A DNA stretch of 39,022 bases from Roseomonas sp. Its GTDB lineage: Bacteria; Pseudomonadota; Alphaproteobacteria; Acetobacterales; Acetobacteraceae. The translations under genes were made by a program, and so were the position numbers. Location of the stretch: positions 1 through 39,022 of the forward strand of contig JADCEV010000151.1 in the NCBI GenBank assembly GCA_020249865.1, read 5' to 3'. Below, piece by piece: positions 33,114 through 39,022 of this stretch; the first letter of the stretch is position 1, and every line of letters begins with the position of its first letter. The notes beneath the pieces are model-generated. The model saw nothing but the letters and a program-made list of their open reading frames with translations. It made no database searches and had not been told where the DNA came from.

Positions 33114-33644
33114 ATGCGCAAAGCACTTGATTCGCTTTACCTGTTCGGGGGCGTGCTTGGCGGCATTGCCCTGGCGGCCATTGCCGCCATCATCATCGCG
33201 CAGGTGGTTGGGCGACAATTCGGCTTCACCGTTCTGGGGGCGGATGACCTGACCGCGTTTTCGGTTGCAGCGTCAGCGACCTTGCCGCTGGCCTATGCCT
33301 TCCGCCATGGCGCGCATATTCGCGTGGATTTGATCATCGGCCGGCTGAGAGGTTCCAGCCGCTTCATTATGGAAAGCATCGCGCTGATCCTGACCACGGG
33401 CCTCACCCTATTCTTTGCTTATTCCATGGCTGATCTTGCTTTTGACAGTTTCCAGTTTGAGGATGTGGCGCAGGGTTCTGTCGCCTGGAAGCTTTGGGTG
33501 CCGCAAGCGCTCTGTGCTTTTGGGGCAGCGCTTTTCGCGGTGTGTCTTTTGGATGATCTGGCCGCGCACCTCACCGGGGGCACGCCTTCCTATCGCAAAG
33601 CCGCAGAGATGAGTGCGCTCGACCGCGCGGGGGAGGAACTCTGA
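33114..33644 (+). CDS. TRAP transporter small permease (DctQ type)
   Basis: 176 residues with four hydrophobic helices (LFGGVLGGIALAAIAAIIIAQVVGRQF, FSVAASATLPLAYAFRHGAHIRVDLII, ESIALILTTGLTLFFAYSMADLAF and WVPQALCAFGAALFAVCLLDDLAAHL). The motifs QVVGRQ, DDLTAFSVAA and HIRVDLI are DctQ-typical. Its stop overlaps the DctM start by one base (TGATG at 33642-33646). Confidence 0.88.
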   Translation: MRKALDSLYLFGGVLGGIALAAIAAIIIAQVVGRQFGFTVLGADDLTAFSVAASATLPLAYAFRHGAHIRVDLIIGRLRGSSRFIMESIALILTTGLTLFFAYSMADLAFDSFQFEDVAQGSVAWKLWVPQALCAFGAALFAVCLLDDLAAHLTGGTPSYRKAAEMSALDRAGEEL

Positions 33645-34975
33645 TGGAACTCGCGCAAACCGAAGCCGGGCTTTTGCTGCTTGGCCTGCTGTTTTTGTTT
33701 CTTGGGCTTGGCGTTTGGATCGGGCTTGGCCTGATGCTGGTTGGGCTTTGCGGCGTGATCCTGCTGCCCATGCTCATGCCGTCCATGCCTACCTTCCCGG
33801 CGGAAAAGGTGATGGGCACGGCGATATGGCAATCGCTAGCGTCATGGACCCTGGCCGCGCTGCCACTATTCATCTGGATGGGCGAGATCCTGTTCCGGAC
33901 AAAGCTTTCAGAGGATATGTTCCGCGGCCTTGCCCCCTGGGTGCAGCGCCTGCCCGGGCGGCTTATGCATGTGAACGTCATCGGTTGCGGCATTTTCGCG
34001 GCGGTTTCGGGTTCTTCTGCGGCGACGGCGGCGACGATTGGCAAGATGTCGCTGCCGGCACTCACGCAACGCGGCTATCATTTGCCCATGACGGTTGGCA
34101 GCCTGGCCGGGGCCGGCACGCTCGGTCTTTTGATCCCACCTTCCATTGTCATGATCGTCTATGGCGTGGCGGCGGAAGTTTCCATTGTGCGGCTGTTCAT
34201 CGCGGGTGTCATTCCGGGCATCATGCTGATGGTGCTGTTCAGCGGCTACATCATGCTCTGGTCCATGATGAACCCGAGCCTGACACCGCCGCGTGATCCT
34301 TCCATTCCGCTGTCGCGCAAATTGAAGGAAAGCGGCCAGCTTATTCCGGTGGTGCTGCTGATCATGTTCGTCATGGGCAGCATTTATTTCGGTTGGGCGA
34401 CGGCGACGGAAGCCGCGGTTTTTGGCGTGGTGGGTGCGCTGGCGCTTTCCGCCTGGGGGCGCACACTGACCTGGAAAAGCTTCATTGACAGTCTGATGGG
34501 CGCGGTGCGGCTTTCCTGCATGATCAATCTGATCCTGGCGGGGGCGGCGTTTTTAACGCAGGCCATGGCCTATTCCGGCATTCCCGCCGCCATGGCGGCC
34601 TGGGTCGGCGCGCAGGGTTTCAGCCCCTATATGATCATCGTTTGCCTCACGCTGATCTATCTGGTGCTGGGCTGTTTCATTGATGGCATCAGCATGATCG
34701 TGCTCACAGTATCCGTCGTGTTGCCGATCATCCAAGGCGCCGGGTTTGATCTGGTATGGTTTGGGATTTTCATCGTGCTGGTGGTGGAAATGGCGCAGGT
34801 GACGCCGCCAGTTGGCTTCAACCTGTTTGTGCTGCAGGGCCTGACCAATATGGGCATATTTCAGGTTGCCCGTTACACCTTGCCCTTCTTCTTCCTGATG
34901 GTGGTCGCGGTTGCAATTGTCACGATCTTCCCAGGTGTGGTCACCTGGCTGCCGACAACCATGCTGTCGGGCTGA
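33644..34975 (+). CDS. TRAP transporter large permease (DctM type)
   Basis: 443 residues, about 12 hydrophobic segments. DctM features: LPLFIWMGEILFRTKLSEDMFRGLAPWVQRLPGRLMHVNVIGCGIFAAVSGSSAATAATIGKM, GSLAGAGTLGLLIPPSIVMIVYGV, ATATEAAVFGVVGALAL, GCFIDGISMIVLTVSVVLPI and EMAQVTPPVGFNLFVLQGL. It is the last gene of the operon with two binding proteins. Its stop codon is immediately adjacent to the stop codon of the convergent VOC-family gene (no spacer). Confidence 0.93.
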   Translation: MELAQTEAGLLLLGLLFLFLGLGVWIGLGLMLVGLCGVILLPMLMPSMPTFPAEKVMGTAIWQSLASWTLAALPLFIWMGEILFRTKLSEDMFRGLAPWVQRLPGRLMHVNVIGCGIFAAVSGSSAATAATIGKMSLPALTQRGYHLPMTVGSLAGAGTLGLLIPPSIVMIVYGVAAEVSIVRLFIAGVIPGIMLMVLFSGYIMLWSMMNPSLTPPRDPSIPLSRKLKESGQLIPVVLLIMFVMGSIYFGWATATEAAVFGVVGALALSAWGRTLTWKSFIDSLMGAVRLSCMINLILAGAAFLTQAMAYSGIPAAMAAWVGAQGFSPYMIIVCLTLIYLVLGCFIDGISMIVLTVSVVLPIIQGAGFDLVWFGIFIVLVVEMAQVTPPVGFNLFVLQGLTNMGIFQVARYTLPFFFLMVVAVAIVTIFPGVVTWLPTTMLSG

Positions 34976-35386
34976 TCAGGGGGCGGGGGCCGGCCAATCC
35001 GGCCGCTCAAAGCGCTGCACCTCCAGCAAATAGCCGGCGGGGTCGTGAAAGAAGAAATGCGTCACGCGATAGGCTTCGGAATATTCCACCTGTTCCGGCA
35101 CCTTGACACCGCGCGCCTTCAGCCGCGCGTGCCAGCCCTCCACATCCGGATCAACAAAGGTGAAGACAACGCCGCCCTGCACGCGTGGGTTGTCTGAAGC
35201 CCGCGGCGCCCGCGCGCGGCACACCCCAAGAAAGCCCCGCTCGCCCGGCGCGGTGGCATAGATGCGGCAGGTGCCCTGATCCTGCACCAGCGCCAGGCCG
35301 AGCTTGTTTTCATAGAAATCCCAGGAAGCGGCCGGGTCTTCCGCGTAGAGGAAGGTGATTTGCTGGGCGAAGTGCTTCGGTTCCAT
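34976..35386 (-). CDS. VOC (glyoxalase/bleomycin-resistance/dioxygenase) family protein
   Basis: 136 residues, one pair of beta-alpha-beta-beta-beta modules: ITFLYAEDPAASWDFYENKLGLALVQDQGTCRIYA in the first half and VVFTFVDPDVEGWHARLKARGVKV plus THFFFHDPAGYLLEVQRF in the second. The late Glu in LLEVQRF is in the position of the usual C-terminal metal ligand; the first-half ligands are less clear. Members act as lyases, dioxygenases or binding proteins, so no substrate is assigned. It is transcribed away from mscL across 152 bp. Confidence 0.85.
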   Translation of the reverse strand: MEPKHFAQQITFLYAEDPAASWDFYENKLGLALVQDQGTCRIYATAPGERGFLGVCRARAPRASDNPRVQGGVVFTFVDPDVEGWHARLKARGVKVPEQVEYSEAYRVTHFFFHDPAGYLLEVQRFERPDWPAPAP

Positions 35387-35458
35387 GGATGCAGCTTAGG
35401 GGGAACGGCACCAAGGCGCCACCCGCCAAGCTGGTGCCTGGGCCATACCGTGTTACAC

Positions 35459-35487
35459 TTTACAAAAGGCATTCCATCCGCTTGCAT
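35459..35487 (+). promoter_or_regulatory. Candidate promoter for mscL
   Basis: TTTACA at 35459-35464 matches the -35 consensus at five of six positions, and TTGCAT at 35482-35487 with a 17-bp spacer is a weak -10 (three of six). The start point would be near 35494, just before the leader hairpin at 35501. Confidence 0.3.
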
Positions 35488-35500
35488 TTTGGGACATTAC

Positions 35501-35527
35501 GAGTCCGAGAGTATGGACTCCTTTTTT
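35501..35527 (+). terminator. Terminator-like hairpin plus T-run in the mscL leader
   Basis: GAGTCC (35501-35506) pairs with GGACTC (35515-35520) around an 8-nt loop and is followed by C and six T (35522-35527). It ends only 11 nt before the mscL ATG at 35539, so it would act in the 5' leader of mscL as an attenuator, or reflect termination of an upstream transcript. Confidence 0.45.
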
Positions 35528-35538
35528 GGGGAAGAGGC

Positions 35539-36018
35539 ATGAGCGATCTGGCGAACAAGATCACCGGTCAGATACCGGTGAAGGAACCGCAATGGCTGAA
35601 GGAATTCAAGGCCTTCATCATGCGCGGCAATGTGATTGACCTGGCGGTTGGCATTGTGATTGGTGCAGCCTTCACCGCCATCGTGACCTCCATGGTCGAG
35701 GATTTGCTGAACCCCATCATCGGTTTGCTGATGGGCGGAATGGATTTTTCCAATCTCTTCATCGTCATTTCCGGTGAACGCAAGGCAACCCTGGCCGCGA
35801 CGCGCGATGGTGGCGCTGCCGTGCTCGCGGTTGGCAAATTCATCAATGCCATCATCAAATTCGTCATCGTGGGCTTTGCGGTGTTTTGGATGGTGAAGGT
35901 GCTGAGCAAGCTGCAAGCTTCAAAAGCCGTGGAAAAGGCCGCAACGCCGCCGCCGCCGACGCCGACTGAGGCGCTGCTTGCGGAAATCCGTGATGAATTG
36001 AAGGCCCGCAAGGTTTGA
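35539..36018 (+). CDS. mscL: Large-conductance mechanosensitive channel MscL
   Basis: 159 residues; forms a homopentameric inner-membrane channel that opens under hypo-osmotic tension. N-terminal amphipathic helix and TM1: LKEFKAFIMRGNVIDLAVGIVIGAAFTAIVTSMVEDLLNPIIG (conserved R-G-N-V-x-D-L-A). A periplasmic loop is followed by TM2, FINAIIKFVIVGFAVFWMVKVL. A Pro-rich linker (ATPPPPTPT) leads to the C-terminal bundle helix EALLAEIRDELKAR. It is about 20 residues longer than E. coli MscL because of an N-terminal addition (MSDLANKITGQIPVKEPQW). The start at 35539 is preceded by GGGGAAGAGG. Appears monocistronic. Confidence 0.95.
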   Translation: MSDLANKITGQIPVKEPQWLKEFKAFIMRGNVIDLAVGIVIGAAFTAIVTSMVEDLLNPIIGLLMGGMDFSNLFIVISGERKATLAATRDGGAAVLAVGKFINAIIKFVIVGFAVFWMVKVLSKLQASKAVEKAATPPPPTPTEALLAEIRDELKARKV

Positions 36019-36025
36019 CGATTTG

Positions 36026-36051
36026 GCGTGATCCGTTCCGGCGGATCACGC
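36026..36051. terminator. Hairpin between convergent mscL and molybdopterin-binding gene
   Basis: A perfect 10-bp stem GCGTGATCCG/CGGATCACGC with a 6-nt loop starts 7 nt after the mscL stop and ends just before the stop of the minus-strand gene at 36053. No T-run follows on either strand; it is well placed as a shared bidirectional terminator. Confidence 0.55.
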
Positions 36052-36052
36052 T

Positions 36053-37705
36053 TCACCGCACCATGCTGTAGCCCGGCACGCCTTTCAGCGCCTCGGTCGT
36101 ATCGAAATCGCGCAGTACCGCGTCATCGGCCATTTCAACCTCAACGCAGCGATCGGCATATTTGCCGGCTAGGTGACGCGCGCCGACATCGCCAGTAATT
36201 GCCAGCATCTCGGGCAGGAATTCGCGTGACCAGAGCATGGGATTGCCCTGCTTGCCGCGGAAGGTCGGCATGACAATCGCGCGGCCTTCTTCCGGATCAA
36301 AGGCTGCCATCAGCCGATCAAGCATCGCCGCACTCACCAAAGGCATATCGCCAAGACACACCATGAAGCCTTCCACATCTTCGGGCAGCGCACGCAGCCC
36401 AGCCTTGAGTGAGGCGGAAAGCCCCTGCGCGTAATCCTCGGCAATCGCGAATTGCACGGCGCGGCCGGCAAGGGCTTCTTCCACCCGGTCATGCTCGTGG
36501 CCGGTCACCACAATGATTGGCCGGGCATGGGAAGCGAGTACCTGTTCCACCACGCGCACCACCATCGGCACGCCATCATTATCCGTGACCAGCAGCTTGT
36601 TCAGCGGCGCCATGCGGCGGGACCGCCCGGCGGCCAGCACAATTGCTGCCACGCGCCGCCCGCGACGCGGTGCAAGCGCGGGCGGTGGCGTGCGCGGCGC
36701 CTGTTCGCGCGGCAGGGGCCTTACTTCGATTTCCTTGAGCAAGCCGCCCACACCCATGGCGCCGATATCTTCCGGTGTGACTTCAAGCCCCGCGAAAAGC
36801 CGTTGCAGCACCCAATCAAAGCCATTCAGCTTGGGGCTCCGCGCACAGCCAGGCAGCACCATGGCGGGGATTTTGCCGATATGGCCAAGGCAGAGCAGAT
36901 TGCCGGGGTCAACCGGCATGCCGAAATGATCAATCACGCCGCCAGCGCGCACAATCGCGGCAGGGCCAACATCGCGCCGGTCCACCACGGCGGAAGCGCC
37001 GGCCACCAGCAACATCTCCGCCCCCGCGCGCCTGAGGCGCGACAGCGCATCGGAAATCGCGACCGTGTCATGGCGCACGCGTTCAACGGGCAATAATGTC
37101 CCACAAAGCCCGGCGATGCGTTCTTCTGTTGCCTCCACCGCGCCTTCCATGACGCTTTCCTTGATGCCGGGCAGTTCAGACAGCACCAGCCCAACCTTCA
37201 AGGCACGGAAGGGATGAATGGCCAGCACCGGCCCCGCGCCGCTTTTCGCGACCGCTTCCACCACGCCCAGCATTTGCCCCGGTACGGCGAAGGGAATCAC
37301 CTTGATGGTCGCGACCATTTCCTTGGTGTTCACCGGCGTGAAATTCGGCAGCGTCGCCAGCGTCAGGCTTTCATCAACGGCATTCATGCGCGCGATGCGC
37401 TTGGTGTCCAGCACCAAAAGCCCGGCCGTTTCCGCGAGAATATTCACGCGCCCCGTAGCCGCCCGAGACCGCGCGAGCAAAGGAGCGGCCAAAACCTGGC
37501 CAAGCCTTTCGGCGGCTTCATCTTCCGGCACGTCACCCACTTCAAGCCGGGCTGCGATGATTTCGCGATGGCCAGCGTCACGCAGCGCGGCGATGGCGCC
37601 ATCATCCAGCACCGTGCCTTTTTTCAGGACGCGGCCCGCCAGGCGCATGGTATGCGCCAGGATCGCGCCCTTCGCTTCTTCAAGCCGCGTCGGGCCGAAT
37701 ATCAT
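36053..37705 (-). CDS. Fused molybdopterin-binding and MocA-like nucleotidyltransferase
   Basis: 550 residues, cytoplasmic. The N-terminal half (about 1-335) is a MoeA/MogA-type molybdopterin-binding region with AILAHTMRLAGRVLKKGTVLDD, LLVAGASAVVDRRDVGPAAI and HFGMPVDPGNLLCLGHIGKIPAMVLPGCARSPKLNGFDWVLQRL. After a Pro/Arg linker (about 336-352) comes a MobA/MocA nucleotidyltransferase domain: AAIVLAAGRSRRMAPLNKLL (nucleotide-binding LAAGxSxRM), ADYAQ-like AEDYAQGLSASLKAGLRAL, GFMVCLGDMPLVS (metal Asp) and FRGKQGNPMLWSREF. Such proteins make the cytosine- or guanine-dinucleotide form of molybdenum cofactor. Its start overlaps the XdhC gene stop by 4 nt. The context (XdhC, CoxE) suggests cofactor supply for a xanthine-oxidase or CO-dehydrogenase-type hydroxylase. 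Confidence 0.88.
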   Translation of the reverse strand: MIFGPTRLEEAKGAILAHTMRLAGRVLKKGTVLDDGAIAALRDAGHREIIAARLEVGDVPEDEAAERLGQVLAAPLLARSRAATGRVNILAETAGLLVLDTKRIARMNAVDESLTLATLPNFTPVNTKEMVATIKVIPFAVPGQMLGVVEAVAKSGAGPVLAIHPFRALKVGLVLSELPGIKESVMEGAVEATEERIAGLCGTLLPVERVRHDTVAISDALSRLRRAGAEMLLVAGASAVVDRRDVGPAAIVRAGGVIDHFGMPVDPGNLLCLGHIGKIPAMVLPGCARSPKLNGFDWVLQRLFAGLEVTPEDIGAMGVGGLLKEIEVRPLPREQAPRTPPPALAPRRGRRVAAIVLAAGRSRRMAPLNKLLVTDNDGVPMVVRVVEQVLASHARPIIVVTGHEHDRVEEALAGRAVQFAIAEDYAQGLSASLKAGLRALPEDVEGFMVCLGDMPLVSAAMLDRLMAAFDPEEGRAIVMPTFRGKQGNPMLWSREFLPEMLAITGDVGARHLAGKYADRCVEVEMADDAVLRDFDTTEALKGVPGYSMVR

Positions 37706-38415
37706 GCCGTGACACCAGGGATGGGCCGCACCGCGCCAAGCGCCGCACCACGCCGCGCCGCGACAATTTCCGCCATGATGGAAAGCGCAATTTCCGGCGC
37801 TGTGATGGCTTCAATATTCAAACCAACCGGCGCATGGATGCGGCCCATGGCTGCCGCATTATGGCCAAGCTCCGTCAGGCGGGCGATGCGCTTGGCATGC
37901 GTGCGCCGGCTGCCGAGTGCGCCGATGTAAAAGGCCTCGCTCTTCAGCGCGGCATCCAAGGCGGGATCATCCAGCTTCGGGTCATGCGTCAGTGTCACCA
38001 CCGCCGTGCGCGCATCAGGCGCCAAGGCTGCCATCGCCTCATCTGGCCAATCGGTCGAAAGCGTGATGCCGGGCAGGCGTTCCTCGCTGGCAAAGGCGCG
38101 GCGCGGGTCCACCACCACCATGGCAAAGCCAAGCGGTGCGGCCATCGGCGCCATGGCCTGCGCGATATGCACCGCACCAACAACGATGATGCGCAGCGGC
38201 GGGTTATGCGGATGGATGAACCAGGTCTCATTCCCCAGCGTCACATTGCCGGCTTCTTCGCTGCCAAGCGCGGCCTTGGCCGCTTCCACCAATTCTGCCG
38301 GCATGTCATCGCCGGGCCACAGAAGCTGCGCGCCATCGGAAAGCCGCGTCAGCAGCACCACCGGGCGCTTGGCGGCGCGTTCGGCTTGCAGCCGCGCGAG
38401 GGTGGCGCCCTTCAT
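37702..38415 (-). CDS. XdhC family protein, C-terminal Rossmann part
   Basis: 237 residues. Corresponds to the XdhC C-terminal Rossmann domain: RIIVVGAVHIAQAMAPMAAPLGFAMVVVDPRRAFASEERLPG, AVVTLTHDPKLDDPALDAALKSEAFYIGALGSRRTHAKRIARL, and the closing block IHAPVGLNIEAITAPEIALSIMAEIVAARRG. XdhC proteins bind molybdenum cofactor and insert it, in sulfurated form, into xanthine-dehydrogenase-family enzymes. The N-terminal XdhC_CoxI domain is encoded by the separate gene just upstream (ATGA overlap at 38412-38415), so this is a split XdhC. An ATGA overlap also joins it to the next gene at 37702-37705. Confidence 0.9.
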   Translation of the reverse strand: MKGATLARLQAERAAKRPVVLLTRLSDGAQLLWPGDDMPAELVEAAKAALGSEEAGNVTLGNETWFIHPHNPPLRIIVVGAVHIAQAMAPMAAPLGFAMVVVDPRRAFASEERLPGITLSTDWPDEAMAALAPDARTAVVTLTHDPKLDDPALDAALKSEAFYIGALGSRRTHAKRIARLTELGHNAAAMGRIHAPVGLNIEAITAPEIALSIMAEIVAARRGAALGAVRPIPGVTA

Positions 38416-38741
38416 GACAGTGGCTCCACAAACACCTTCACCTTGCCGCCGCAGGACAGCCCAACTTCCCAGGCGCGCTCATCGGAAATCCCGAAATCGA
38501 GCAATTGCGGCGCGCCGCTTGCCATGGATTGCCGCGCGGCATCCGCCACCGCCCCTTCAATACAACCGCCGGAAACCGACCCCGCCAGCTTGCCCGATTT
38601 GGTGATGGCAAGCCGCGATCCCGCCGGGCGTGGCGAGGACCCCCAGGTTTCCACGACCGTGGCGATGGCCACATCCTCACCGGCCGCCTTCCAAGCGGCG
38701 GCGATGGCCAGGATATCTTCAGCATTGTCGTTCTGGGTCAT
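38412..38741 (-). CDS. XdhC/CoxI family protein, N-terminal domain alone
   Basis: 109 residues. Contains ATVVETWGSSPRPAGSRLAITKSGKLAGSVSGGCIEGAVADAA, the XdhC_CoxI domain with the invariant G-S-V-S-G-G-C-(I/V)-E, and a second conserved Cys in GLSCGGKVKVFVEPL. Together with the downstream Rossmann part it makes a complete two-chain XdhC, involved in Mo-cofactor sulfuration and insertion. Coupled by 4-nt overlaps to the CoxE-like gene upstream and to its partner downstream. Confidence 0.9.
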   Translation of the reverse strand: MTQNDNAEDILAIAAAWKAAGEDVAIATVVETWGSSPRPAGSRLAITKSGKLAGSVSGGCIEGAVADAARQSMASGAPQLLDFGISDERAWEVGLSCGGKVKVFVEPLS

Positions 38742-39022
38742 GCGACCATCCTCCTGCTCTGGCCTGTGCGCGGATCTGATAAGGTTTGGATCAGCGCCCG
38801 CAGGCTTTCAAGATTATGCACGGGCCGGAAATCATCCACATGCGGCAGCATGGCCCGAATGCCCTGGGATTTCGGTTGAAACCCCGAAAAGCGCAGCAGC
38901 GGATTGAGCCAGATCAGCCGCGTGCAGGATTGCCGGAGCCTTTCTGTCGCTTCCGCCAGCCCCGCAGCACCTTCGCGGTCCAGCCCATCTGTGATCAGCA
39001 GCACCACCGCGCCCTGGCCCAG
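38738..39022 (-). CDS. VWA domain (CoxE-like) protein, N-terminus outside the window
   Basis: The last 94 residues of a larger protein; the frame is open to the window edge. GAVVLLITDGLDREGAAGLAEATERLRQSCTRLIWLNPLLRFSGFQPKSQGIRAMLPHVDDF is the C-terminal half of a von Willebrand A domain as in CoxE-type proteins, which work with a MoxR/CoxD AAA+ ATPase in maturing the active site of molybdenum CO dehydrogenase and relatives. The typical ending PVHNLESLRALIQTL is present. Its stop overlaps the XdhC N-terminal gene start by 4 nt. The upstream CoxD would lie outside this window. Confidence 0.85.
   Translation of the reverse strand: MGQGAVVLLITDGLDREGAAGLAEATERLRQSCTRLIWLNPLLRFSGFQPKSQGIRAMLPHVDDFRPVHNLESLRALIQTLSDPRTGQSRRMVA

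Noticed and set aside
1-39022. CRISPR arrays, insertion sequences, prophage genes, tRNA or rRNA genes
   Set aside because: No regularly spaced repeats, no transposase or integrase-like products, no phage structural genes and no cloverleaf or rRNA-like sequence were recognised by eye.

Overview
The window looks like chromosome of a GC-rich alphaproteobacterium, most likely Acetobacteraceae/Rhodospirillales (Roseomonas-like). The evidence is strong GC codon bias, nine periplasmic substrate-binding proteins in 39 kb (several of the TctC/Bug and TRAP types, most with twin-arginine-like leaders ending in A-x-A-Q), an NdvA-type glucan exporter, and a molybdenum-hydroxylase maturation operon. The taxonomic call is inference. 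No phage, insertion sequence, CRISPR array, tRNA or rRNA was seen. Gene density is high and many genes are coupled by ATGA or TGATG overlaps.

Layout. 1-5.1 kb (minus strand): a translationally coupled pair of unrecognised proteins whose C-termini look like degenerate EAL domains, then an ABC-2 exporter (ATPase and permease), then the start of acetylornithine aminotransferase (argD, cut by the window edge). 5.1-5.5 kb: the only gene-free stretch over 300 bp; it holds a cluster of imperfect inverted repeats. 5.5-7.5 kb (plus): a Tim44-like-domain membrane protein and an orphan TctC-type binding protein. 7.5-12.1 kb: a TRAP transporter operon (DctP-Q-M, minus), divergent from an acyl-CoA ligase (plus). 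12.1-18.6 kb (minus): alpha/beta hydrolase, glpD, ugpB, ugpA, ugpE, ugpC, a glycerol-3-phosphate uptake and oxidation cluster with an intercistronic terminator after ugpB.

18.7-25 kb (plus): a TctC protein, a gamma-glutamyltransferase-like enzyme without a signal peptide, and a four-gene peptide ABC importer (two permeases, two ATPases). Its likely binding protein (25.1-26.6 kb) lies on the opposite strand, convergent with the operon and downstream of two tandem TctC paralogues. 28.8-30.6 kb (plus): an NdvA/ChvA-like exporter whose stop codon lies inside a perfect TTGAT-N4-ATCAA (FNR/FixK-type) palindrome. This is followed by an 88-residue HicA-like protein and a TRAP operon with two tandem binding proteins, then DctQ and DctM. 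35-36 kb: a VOC/glyoxalase-like protein (minus) and mscL (plus). 36-39 kb (minus): coxE-like VWA protein (partial), split XdhC (two genes), and a fused molybdopterin-binding/MocA-type nucleotidyltransferase, all four joined by ATGA overlaps.

Overall, this is a nutrient-scavenging region: organic acids (TRAP, TctC), glycerol phosphate (Ugp/GlpD) and peptides or gamma-glutamyl compounds (ABC plus GGT). The least explained items are the EAL-like pair, the FNR-box/HicA-like/TRAP arrangement and the inverted-repeat element near 5.2 kb.
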